Part shown: in pieces, positions 1 through 5,277 of the stretch
Layout: every line of letters begins with the position of its first letter
How positions within the stretch are numbered: the first letter of the stretch is position 1
Assembly: GCA_002453315.1 (NCBI GenBank)
Contig: DKGO01000200.1
Span: 1 to 6,710, forward strand
Direction of reading: 5' to 3'
Length of the DNA: 6,710 nucleotides
Origin: Caryophanales bacterium UBA6768
GTDB lineage: Bacteria; Bacillota; Bacilli; Bacillales_D; Amphibacillaceae
Program-made: the position numbers and the translations under genes
Notes under the pieces: generated by a model
Told to the model about the DNA's origin: nothing
Databases searched by the model: none
What the model saw: only the letters and a program-made list of their open reading frames with translations

Positions 1-85
1 CCGATAGCTTAACAAATAATGTCATCACTGAAAAACCAATCGAAGAAATTAACATTAACATAATACCTTTAACTATATTATTCAC
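1..85 (-). CDS. EamA/DMT-family transporter, N-terminal fragment (cut by window edge)
   Basis: Only the first 28 codons are inside the window. They read MNNIVKGIMLMLISSIG and continue FSVMTLFVKLS, a single hydrophobic helix. The pattern G-(I/L)-x-L-M-L-x-S-x-x-G-F-x-x-M-x-x-x-V-K-L is typical of the first transmembrane helix of EamA (drug/metabolite transporter superfamily) proteins, which are 10-TM inner-membrane permeases for metabolites. The start is a GTG at 85-83, preceded by the ribosome binding site AAGGAAG about nine bases upstream. The next in-frame start (ATG, codon 9) would remove half of the helix and has no comparable site. The rest of the gene lies beyond the left edge, so substrate and completeness cannot be judged. 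Another membrane protein family with a similar first helix cannot be excluded. Confidence 0.66.
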   Translation of the reverse strand, partial: MNNIVKGIMLMLISSIGFSVMTLFVKLS

Positions 86-125
86 GAATAGCCACTTCCT
101 TACTGAAATAAACAATCAGTTATTA

Positions 126-154
126 AGTATCTATTAATTGCAAACTGAATTCAA
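126..154 (-). promoter_or_regulatory. Candidate sigma-A promoter for the EamA-like gene
   Basis: On the minus strand, TTGAAT (154-149) and GATACT (131-126) are separated by 17 bases. Each hexamer matches four of six consensus positions. The spacing and the position about 40 bases before the GTG start are right, but such matches arise easily in AT-rich DNA. Confidence 0.3.
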
Positions 155-287
155 GTTTATCGTTTGTTTAATCAAAAAATCTTAATATCAAATTTAAATA
201 AACATGTTCGATTCTTGTTGTTACTAGGTTTTTTTATCAATAAAATAACACTTTTTTTTCATAATGATACCTTATAAACAAATAATC

Positions 288-322
288 AAATAAAAATAAG
301 ACTACGCACAATATGACGTAGC
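288..322 (-). terminator. Rho-independent terminator behind the acyltransferase gene
   Basis: Read on the minus strand, a CTACG/CGTAG stem (extendable by two G-U pairs) closes an approximately 8-base loop and is followed by CTTATTTTTATTTG. It starts 27 bases after the acyltransferase stop codon, the expected place. The stem is short, so it may be a weak terminator. Confidence 0.5.
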
Positions 323-348
323 CCAAATATTAGGGGGATAGCTTATAA

Positions 349-1359
349 TTAATGTTCCCTAAGTTGCCTTAACCATTGTAGATGGTTTCGTAACCTCGAA
401 GTACTAATTTCAATAATTGGCTGACTGATACTTACGACGAATCTACTGGAAAGTAAGTACACAATAAAGCCAGAAAATAAAACGATTCTCATAAAATCGA
501 ACAAACTAGTCATTTCAAAATAATTCGTTTGTCGGAAATATTGAATAATAAATCCGTGTAACAAATAAATGTATATTGTTCTTTCGCCTAATTTTGTAAT
601 CATTAACCGTCGTTTAGGTATCCATGAAAGTACAAAAGTAACCATTAACATCGATGTACCATATATTGATAATCGTGCTAACCAACCTAATCCTTCTAAA
701 CCTAGTGAACTATATGATTTTGATGCAAGTAGCCAGCCAAAGTTAATCTCAGGCAAGTAATAAATTGATAGAGCGATGAGAACCATCATTATCGCCGACA
801 TTATTTTGAAACCTTTGCGTTTAATATAATTCAAATGTTCCAGTTTCAAAAAATATCCTATTAAAAAGAATGGAAAAAATACAAAAGTACGCGATAAGCT
901 AAAAGTATGCTCAACATTATCTAAAAACCCTATCAGTATTCCTATCAAAATCGCTAGTGAAATACTAATATATGCCGGCATTCGTTTATACACAATAAGT
1001 AACAGATGCCAACAAAATAAACTCACTAAAAACCATAATGACCAATGTGGATAAAAAATGTGATCAGTTAACCAATTATCCTTTCCTATGAAATAAAAAT
1101 AAGCTGAATAGATTGTTTGGAAAATAAGATATGGAACCAACAATTGTTTTGCTAATTTAACAATGAATTGGTGATTCCCTGATCCCTTAGCGAAAAAACC
1201 AGCCAATAAAATAAAGGCAGGCATATGAAAGGTATAAATCCATGTATATAGTGTACTAATACTATTTGAGTCACCGGTAAATGGCTGAATCGCATGGCCA
1301 AAAACAACGAGAAAAATTAACAAAAATTTTGCATTGTCAAAATATGCATTTCTTTCCAT
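349..1359 (-). CDS. Acyltransferase family 3 membrane protein (fucose 4-O-acetylase-like)
   Basis: This is a 336-aa polytopic membrane protein with about ten hydrophobic segments. Family features are in order: the N-terminal R-N-x-Y-F-D-N-A-K-F signature (residues 3-12); F20-G21-H22, whose histidine is the conserved catalytic candidate of acyltransferase-3 proteins; H45-M-P-A-F and G54-F-F in the next loop and helix; W106-x-L-W-F-L-V-S-L near 110; R157-T-F-V-F-F-P-F-F-L-I-G-Y; and the late Y-I-Y-L-L-H-G-F around 263-270. These proteins transfer acetyl or other acyl groups from the cytoplasm to extracytoplasmic sugars or cell-wall polymers. The arrangement is closest to the YkrP/YfiQ/NolL-type subgroup (COG3594). 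Length is normal for that group and nothing is broken. The ATG at 1359 has a GAAGAGG site about ten bases upstream. It stands alone, separated by about 150 bases from the gene before it, so its acceptor is unknown. The family call is firm and the substrate is not. Confidence 0.9.
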   Translation of the reverse strand: MERNAYFDNAKFLLIFLVVFGHAIQPFTGDSNSISTLYTWIYTFHMPAFILLAGFFAKGSGNHQFIVKLAKQLLVPYLIFQTIYSAYFYFIGKDNWLTDHIFYPHWSLWFLVSLFCWHLLLIVYKRMPAYISISLAILIGILIGFLDNVEHTFSLSRTFVFFPFFLIGYFLKLEHLNYIKRKGFKIMSAIMMVLIALSIYYLPEINFGWLLASKSYSSLGLEGLGWLARLSIYGTSMLMVTFVLSWIPKRRLMITKLGERTIYIYLLHGFIIQYFRQTNYFEMTSLFDFMRIVLFSGFIVYLLSSRFVVSISQPIIEISTSRLRNHLQWLRQLREH

Positions 1360-1398
1360 TGAGTAACAACCTCTTCACTAAAATTGATGTTACCTACC

Positions 1399-1404
1399 AT
1401 TATA
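1399..1404 (-). promoter_or_regulatory. Candidate -10 box of the acyltransferase gene
   Basis: A perfect TATAAT on the minus strand lies 39 bases upstream of the ATG. No convincing -35 element is seen 16-18 bases further up. The -10 abuts one arm (AACCTCTT) of an 8-bp inverted repeat whose other arm (AAGAGGTT, 1375-1368 on the minus strand) is the ribosome binding site. Confidence 0.3.
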
Positions 1405-1508
1405 AGAGGTTAAAATAATGAATCCGATTACATTACAATGATTTAATCACAATGTTAAATAACCGTAAAATGATGTAATGGGAATAGTTGTATAAATTAT
1501 GCGTCTTA

Positions 1509-2273
1509 TTAAACACCATTCTTCGCTGAATTCCTTCCCGATACAAACCAGCCAATGATGGCAATCCCTAAAAGCACACCCCAGAATATAGTCGTCCAAA
1601 GGGTACTATGGGGAAATGCCTTTGGTAATATAGCGACATTTTCATGGGAAAGTGTAATGATGGCTAATTTTACACCAACCCAAATAACGATAAGATATGC
1701 GACAATTTCTAGGGCTGGTCGTTTGTCAATGAGTTTTATAAACCAGGATGCTGCGAACTTAATTAGAATTAATCCCGCAATAGTAGCAACAACTATAAGC
1801 GAAAATCTCCCACCATCTAAACCACCAATCTTTGGTAAAGATGTTTCTGGCATGGTGATGGCAAGAGCCACAGCTGCGAGAACTGAATCAATTGCAAAGG
1901 CAATATCTGCTAAACCAATTTTCATCACTACTTTCAAAAAACTGAATTCATTTTTACCAGTCGGTTTCTTATTAATTTCATTGCCACTAAAGTACCTTTT
2001 GTATATATTCTTAAGTCCTATATAGATAAGATATAGTGATCCGATTGCCTGAACTTGCCAAACATTAACTAAGAATGAAATAAAGAAAATAGAAACAAAT
2101 CGAAAAATAAATGCGCATATAATACCATAATTGATTGCTCGTTTTTTTTGCCTTTCAGGTAAGTTCTTAGCAATGACAGCAATAACTAGTGCATTATCAG
2201 CAGATAGTAACCCTTCTAACCCAATAAGTATTAATAATGTCCATGCGTACTCAAGCCAAATAGCTTCTATCAA
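1509..2273 (-). CDS. TerC-family membrane protein (YceF/MeeF-like, probable Mn(II) exporter)
   Basis: With the start chosen here the protein is 254 aa, the usual length of Bacillus YceF/YkoY proteins, with about seven TM segments. TerC hallmarks are clear: E20-G-L-L-S-A-D-N-A in the first helix pair and L121-A-D-I-A-F-A-I-D-S-V in the middle, whose acidic residues (D26, D123, D129) are thought to bind metal. A basic R41-Q-K-K-R-A loop lies between helices. In B. subtilis, the relatives YceF and YkoY (MeeF/MeeY) export manganese that metallates secreted enzymes. The role is inferred by family. The frame stays open upstream to a TTG at 2318, but the Shine-Dalgarno AAGAAGGAGA (2291-2281 on the minus strand) lies inside that extension and points to the TTG at 2273, nine bases further on; translation from there begins directly in the first helix. 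No yybP-ykoY manganese riboswitch was recognised upstream. No clear terminator follows the stop codon. Confidence 0.92.
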   Translation of the reverse strand: MIEAIWLEYAWTLLILIGLEGLLSADNALVIAVIAKNLPERQKKRAINYGIICAFIFRFVSIFFISFLVNVWQVQAIGSLYLIYIGLKNIYKRYFSGNEINKKPTGKNEFSFLKVVMKIGLADIAFAIDSVLAAVALAITMPETSLPKIGGLDGGRFSLIVVATIAGLILIKFAASWFIKLIDKRPALEIVAYLIVIWVGVKLAIITLSHENVAILPKAFPHSTLWTTIFWGVLLGIAIIGWFVSGRNSAKNGV

Positions 2274-2671
2274 TAGAATTATCTCCTTCTTGTGAAACGC
2301 AAATTGAAACATTATCAAATAGTATGGTAAAATTTTATTTAAATAATTCTAAAATATTGAGATATGCTAACATGCTAGTATGTTTTTGTAATTTCTCTAT
2401 TCTATTGTGAAAGGGATTGAGCAATCTGTATATCTGAACAAAACAAAGAAGACAATCACAATCCATATCTTATGGAATTACAATTGACTTAATTTATAAT
2501 TATGTAGATTTACAAGCCTTAACAATTTCGAATTTTCAATATTCATTGGTAATATTTCACCGATAGGCTAGTGCCATCCAAATCAAAAAATGATAATACC
2601 TAAAATTATAAAATATAAACCATCATTACTATAATTATAGTTTACGTTTTTCATCATAAAAGGATAATATA
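2274..2671. other. AT-rich intergenic gap between divergent genes
   Basis: This stretch of about 400 bases separates the minus-strand TerC gene from the plus-strand small ORFs. I see no open frame of note, no tRNA-like cloverleaf and no recognised riboswitch. The only structured element is a perfect 14-bp palindrome, ACTATAATTATAGT, at 2628-2641. It contains a TATAAT at 2630-2635 but no good -35. Nearby, TTTACG (2641-2646) and GATAAT (2663-2668), 16 bases apart, could be a weak promoter reading right. Confidence 0.5.
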
Positions 2672-2797
2672 GTGTCAGTAACATCTGTGGAAATATATTC
2701 ATCTACATTACATTTATTTTCTTACCAATGGGATATTAAAACAAATGTTAACGATGAAGGTAATAGTAAGAATCATGGAGAGGAGGTTGTTTTATGA
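2672..2797 (+). CDS. Possible 41-aa small ORF coupled to the next gene
   Basis: A GTG at 2672 follows AAAAGGA with seven bases between, which is a usable ribosome binding site. The frame runs 41 codons (MSVTSVEIYSSTLHLFSYQW, then a hydrophilic Asn/Glu-rich tail) to a TGA at 2795-2797. That TGA overlaps the ATG of the 54-aa gene in the ATGA arrangement typical of translational coupling. There is no hydrophobic helix and no family resemblance. A competing explanation is that the AAAAGGATAAT tract is the -10 region of a promoter for the downstream gene, which would leave this GTG untranscribed. I therefore give it as a possibility only. Confidence 0.27.
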   Translation: MSVTSVEIYSSTLHLFSYQWDIKTNVNDEGNSKNHGEEVVL

Positions 2798-2958
2798 ATG
2801 ATAATGAGGATTATTATAGAAATAGGGAATCTAAAAAGCTTCCAGATGGGCACTGGGTTCCAGGAAGGAATGCAGTGACGGGCTTCACTATAAAAGGTAT
2901 GATCATGTTTTTAGGGTTAGTCGCCATCGTTGCATTCATTAAGCATTACTTTTTTTAA
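2794..2958 (+). CDS. Small single-pass membrane protein, 54 aa, unknown function
   Basis: The ORF starts at ATG 2794 behind a near-ideal ribosome binding site (GGAGAGGAGGT, 2778-2788), the strongest in the window, and ends at TAA 2956-2958. The protein has a charged N-terminus (MNDNEDYYRNRESKK), then the segment LPDGHWVPGRNAVTGF rich in Pro, Gly and aromatic residues, then one transmembrane helix at about residues 35-49 (GMIMFLGLVAIVAFI), and a short KHYFF tail. With a charged N-terminal part and a single C-terminal helix it is most likely a cytoplasm-facing tail-anchored-type small protein, but topology is inferred. I do not recognise the family. It stands alone apart from the doubtful ORF overlapping its start. 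Three 12-bp tandem repeats begin six bases after the start of the stop codon, in the same reading frame. Confidence 0.7.
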   Translation: MNDNEDYYRNRESKKLPDGHWVPGRNAVTGFTIKGMIMFLGLVAIVAFIKHYFF

Positions 2959-2961
2959 GGC

Positions 2962-2997
2962 CCTTTTAAATATCCTTTTAAATATCCTTTTAAATAT
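2962..2997. repeat. Three perfect tandem copies of a 12-bp unit
   Basis: CCTTTTAAATAT occurs three times without a mismatch (2962-2973, 2974-2985, 2986-2997). The unit contains the palindrome TTTAAA. Being 12 bases long, it keeps reading frame, and in the frame of the preceding 54-aa gene it reads (Pro-Phe-Lys-Tyr)x3. It lies between that gene's stop codon and the terminator of the opposing operon. Replication slippage is the simplest origin. Confidence 0.9.
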
Positions 2998-3001
2998 CAT
3001 A

Positions 3002-3044
3002 GTTAATAAAAATACCCTTATTCCTGAAAAAAGAATTAGGGTAT
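3002..3044 (-). terminator. Rho-independent terminator of the ABC transporter operon
   Basis: ATACCCTTATTC (3012-3023) and GAATTAGGGTAT (3033-3044) pair over 12 positions with one mismatch around a 9-base loop. On the minus strand the stem is followed directly by TTTTATTAACT, so the element ends transcripts of the permease gene, whose stop lies 46 bases upstream. Read on the plus strand the tail is GTTATCAATATG, a poor U-tract, so any termination of the small plus-strand gene here would be weaker. Confidence 0.8.
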
Positions 3045-3090
3045 GTTATCAATATGTTTGCTACTCCCGATATAATTTCCATTTAATTTT

Positions 3091-3774
3091 TTACAAAAAT
3101 CTGCTATATCGATTTTCCAAACGATCCTGAACAAATCCAATAACTATACATATTGGCCAATATATTAGGGCTACTAAAATATACATTGTCATTGCATCAT
3201 AGGTTCTCCCGGCGGCTATTTGTGTTTTTTGAAAAAGCTCCGGAACAGTGATGACAGCGGTAAGGGATGTTGCCTTAACAACATCCATAAACACATTTGT
3301 TAATGGGGGTAGGGCAATCCTAATTGCCTGTGGAAAAATAATCTTTTGCATCGTTTTCCAGTAGCCTAAATTGAGGGCTTTAGCTGACTCCCACTGCCCC
3401 CGATCAATACTATTAAACGATGCACGATTTACTTCAGCAATATAAGCAGCGCTATTTAATCCAAATCCCATGGTGGCGGCGACTAATGCTGTTAATTTAA
3501 TCCCCATCATTGGTAAACCAAAATAAAGGATAAATAAAAAAACGAGTATAGGCGTTCCACGCATAAATGAAATATAAATTCGTGCCGGCCAACGAAAAAC
3601 TAATGATTTTGAACTACGAGCAATTGCAATAAACAAACCTAGAACAAGTCCAATAGCCATTCCAATAATGGAGACTAGAAGTGTCATTGGTACACCGGTC
3701 AAAATAAAAGGTAAATTTTCTAAGGCTAACTTAACATTAAAAAGACCACCAAAATCAAAGTCACTGAAATTCAT
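3091..3774 (-). CDS. Amino-acid ABC transporter permease (YckA-like)
   Basis: This 227-aa inner-membrane permease belongs to the polar amino acid (PAAT/HisM-GlnP) type of ABC importer, with about five TM segments. Visible motifs are R72-G-T-P near F70-M-R, G105-x-N-S-A-A-Y-I-A-E-x-x-R around 105-117, and the cytoplasmic EAA loop (E129-S-A-K-A-L-N ... I-F-P148-Q), which docks on the ATPase, followed by A-L-P-P. At the usually conserved glycine of the EAA loop there is Asn135, a mild departure. Length is typical. The ATG at 3774 is preceded by AAAGGGG, which overlaps the stop codon region of the binding-protein gene; only 12 bases separate the two genes, so they are co-transcribed and probably translationally linked. 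No ATPase gene follows: a terminator comes 46 bases after the stop. From memory, the B. subtilis yckA/yckB pair has the same two-gene composition. The substrate is most likely an amino acid, not determined. Confidence 0.94.
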   Translation of the reverse strand: MNFSDFDFGGLFNVKLALENLPFILTGVPMTLLVSIIGMAIGLVLGLFIAIARSSKSLVFRWPARIYISFMRGTPILVFLFILYFGLPMMGIKLTALVAATMGFGLNSAAYIAEVNRASFNSIDRGQWESAKALNLGYWKTMQKIIFPQAIRIALPPLTNVFMDVVKATSLTAVITVPELFQKTQIAAGRTYDAMTMYILVALIYWPICIVIGFVQDRLENRYSRFL

Positions 3775-3786
3775 AGAATGACCCCT

Positions 3787-4653
3787 TTAAATATCTAAGT
3801 CCTCTACAATAATTATATCCTCATCTGGTTCAACAGAGGCATCTTCTTCATAAAATTGTTTTGCCAACTTAGATAAAATTCCCTCTTCACGCATATCCTT
3901 TAATACTTCGTTTATTTTATTCGTTAATTCCTCTTCACCTTTTGGCATAATCACTGCTGTTGATGTTGGATTAAATTTCAATGTTGGATGTAAATGTAAA
4001 TCAAATTGCGGAAATGCCCCGACTCCAAATTTTGTTAAAAAGTAATCGTTAATAACAACATCTGTTGTTCCGTCATTGACATCACGTAAATAGGCTTCAT
4101 TTGGTGCATTACCATACGTCACAACTTCAGCGCCAAATTTCTCAGCTATTTGACTATAGATTGTCGTTGCCCCACCACCGGCCCTTTTTCCTTTTAGATC
4201 CTCTAAAGATTCAATCCCTGAATTATCATCGGATCGAACAGCCATCGTTGTATATGAATATTTATAAGGATCACTAAAATTAAATTCTTCTTTTCTTTTT
4301 TCCGTCACTTCAATATCATTGGCTGCGACATCTATCCTGCCACTTTTAATTGCAGGCAACATACCATCAATTCCCATTATCTCAAATTTAATATCTAAAT
4401 CTAGACGTTTGGCAATTTCCCTCATTACTTCAACATCAAAACCCGTTAATTGATCGTCAGCTTCCTCATCACCATCATAAAAAGAGGCGGCAATTAGTGT
4501 CCCGGACGTACCAACTACTAAAACCCCGTTTTCTTTTATCTCATTCCATTTACTGCTTTCATTTTTATTTTCTGAACTGTTATCATCATTACCACAAGCG
4601 GTAAGTAAAAGTGCAAATATTAATGCTAACAAAAGAAAAATTTTCTTCCTCAA
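3787..4653 (-). CDS. Amino-acid ABC transporter substrate-binding lipoprotein (YckB-like)
   Basis: This 288-aa family-3 extracellular solute-binding protein captures an amino acid outside the membrane and hands it to the adjoining permease. MRKKIFLLLALIFALLLTAC is a complete lipoprotein signal: basic start, hydrophobic core and lipobox L-T-A-C, with lipidation expected at Cys20 and an Asn/Ser/Glu-rich linker after it. The family signature G71-F-D-V-E-V-M-R-E-I-A-K-R-L is present, as is T117-E-K-R-x-x-x-F-x-F-S-D-P-Y, whose Arg normally binds the ligand carboxylate, and D198-V-V-I-N-D-Y. The C-terminus carries an unusually acidic tail (from about 269, ending EDIIIVEDLDI). The frame also contains an ATG at 4662, but the only Shine-Dalgarno (AAAGG, 4667-4663) abuts that ATG; it sits nine bases before the TTG at 4653, which I therefore prefer. 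The alternative would add three residues. It is the first gene of a two-gene operon. Confidence 0.94.
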   Translation of the reverse strand: MRKKIFLLLALIFALLLTACGNDDNSSENKNESSKWNEIKENGVLVVGTSGTLIAASFYDGDEEADDQLTGFDVEVMREIAKRLDLDIKFEIMGIDGMLPAIKSGRIDVAANDIEVTEKRKEEFNFSDPYKYSYTTMAVRSDDNSGIESLEDLKGKRAGGGATTIYSQIAEKFGAEVVTYGNAPNEAYLRDVNDGTTDVVINDYFLTKFGVGAFPQFDLHLHPTLKFNPTSTAVIMPKGEEELTNKINEVLKDMREEGILSKLAKQFYEEDASVEPDEDIIIVEDLDI

Positions 4654-4667
4654 AACCCTCATCCTTT

Positions 4668-4743
4668 ACTGTTATACTTAAATTATATTTTATAATATAA
4701 CAGTTTCGACTTATAATATCAAGTCTTTTTATACTGTTATATT
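4668..4743. promoter_or_regulatory. Candidate operator array: three TATAACAGT nonamers around the promoter
   Basis: The nonamer ACTGTTATA occurs at 4668-4676 and 4733-4741, and its exact reverse complement TATAACAGT at 4696-4704. The middle and distal copies extend to a perfect 11-bp inverted pair (AATATAACAGT, 4694-4704; ACTGTTATATT, 4733-4743). The middle copy covers the -10 box, the distal copy lies just upstream of the -35 and the proximal one lies in the leader before the start codon. A smaller GACTT/AAGTC inverted pair (4708-4712, 4721-4725) lies in the spacer and -35. Placement fits binding of a repressor or of a regulator that loops the DNA. The motif does not match PerR, Fur, CodY, CymR or cre consensus sequences as I know them. 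Confidence 0.55.
4694..4722 (-). promoter_or_regulatory. Sigma-A-type promoter of the ABC operon
   Basis: On the minus strand TTGATA (4722-4717) and TATATT (4699-4694) are separated by exactly 17 bases, with five of six matches each. Transcription would begin near 4687, giving a leader of about 35 bases. That is too short for a riboswitch or T-box, so control is likely at the DNA level through the overlapping repeats. Confidence 0.65.
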
Positions 4744-5277
4744 AACTGATTTGCTCTGTAATACTGATATGGCAGTGTGTTAAAGCTTCTTTAAATAATT
4801 ATTTGAATAAAGGAAAATTCAGTCGTATTGATAGCTACTATATTTTCAGTATATAAAAGTATATACCATATATAACTCTTGATGTTTTTTACTTTACATG
4901 TGCTGCTTTTGAGAAACCATATAAAATCACTGCTTGAACTAATATATTCTTTAGGAATTTACTGTCAATTAATGATATAATACTTTATAAATTATTTTAA
5001 ATTTTGTCAATAGATTTTGGAAGTTTACCCAAGTCAAGTTTCAAAAAATAGGCTTTTTGTAGTTAATATACTGAGTGATGTTTCATTCATTAGCCATTGG
5101 TACCATGTACTTATTTATTCAAATAATCGCTGCTAGTATCTGGTAGTCTTAAATAATCTCTGAATCGGTCTAGAAATTTACACCATTTACAGTTACTCGC
5201 CCCTTCTTGGCCAGTTTATGACCCGTATAAAAATAGGTTAAATTAAAAAATGTTAATCTAGTAAAGGAGTTTATAAC
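4744..5277. other. 534-base gene-poor gap with possible decayed coding remnants
   Basis: No full gene, RNA gene or mobile-element end is visible. Two short minus-strand open stretches look protein-like. One, at 4984-4889, contains ILVQAVILYGFSK and ends in TAA. The other, at 5215-5111, contains CKWCKFLDRFRDYLRL and ends in TAA. Neither has a start codon with a ribosome binding site, and their reading frames are broken around them, so they may be remnants of a lost gene or chance. An approximately 45-base AT run with AGTATATA direct repeats lies at 4848-4885. Near the right end, TATAAA at 5226-5231 might serve the downstream gene, without a good -35. Confidence 0.4.
4982..5010 (-). promoter_or_regulatory. 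Possible orphan promoter reading toward the ABC operon
   Basis: On the minus strand a perfect TTGACA (5010-5005) is followed after 17 bases by TAAAGT (4987-4982), four of six matches. An overlapping TATAAA sits two bases closer. It would produce a leader of about 330 bases to the binding-protein start, in which I recognise no riboswitch. It may instead be the promoter of a decayed gene. Confidence 0.28.

Noticed and set aside
569..760. 63-codon plus-strand ORF
   Set aside because: It lies entirely opposite the well supported acyltransferase gene and has no ribosome binding site or family features.
1428..1480. Terminator hairpin (ATTACAT/ATGTAAT) behind the TerC gene
   Set aside because: The arms are 38 bases apart, AT-rich and not followed by a U-tract on either strand.
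1555..2025. 156-codon plus-strand ORF
   Set aside because: It is the antisense shadow of the TerC gene, which has clear family motifs.
2274..2520. yybP-ykoY manganese riboswitch upstream of the TerC gene
   Set aside because: Such elements precede ykoY in B. subtilis, but no conserved GGGGAGUA-type stem or paired loop pattern is visible on the minus strand here.
2930..3130. 66-codon plus-strand ORF rich in Leu/Asn/Ile
   Set aside because: It is read through the 12-bp repeats and the terminator hairpin in an off frame, overlaps the 54-aa gene and the end of the permease gene, and has no ribosome binding site.
3783..3795. Fourth dispersed copy of the 12-bp repeat (CCCTTTAAATATC)
   Set aside because: It is imperfect and explained by the stop codon plus the ribosome binding site of the permease gene.
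4708..4725. PerR/Fur box in the ABC promoter (TTATAAT at 4711-4717)
   Set aside because: Only one half-site is present; the second half needed for the 7-1-7 dyad is missing.
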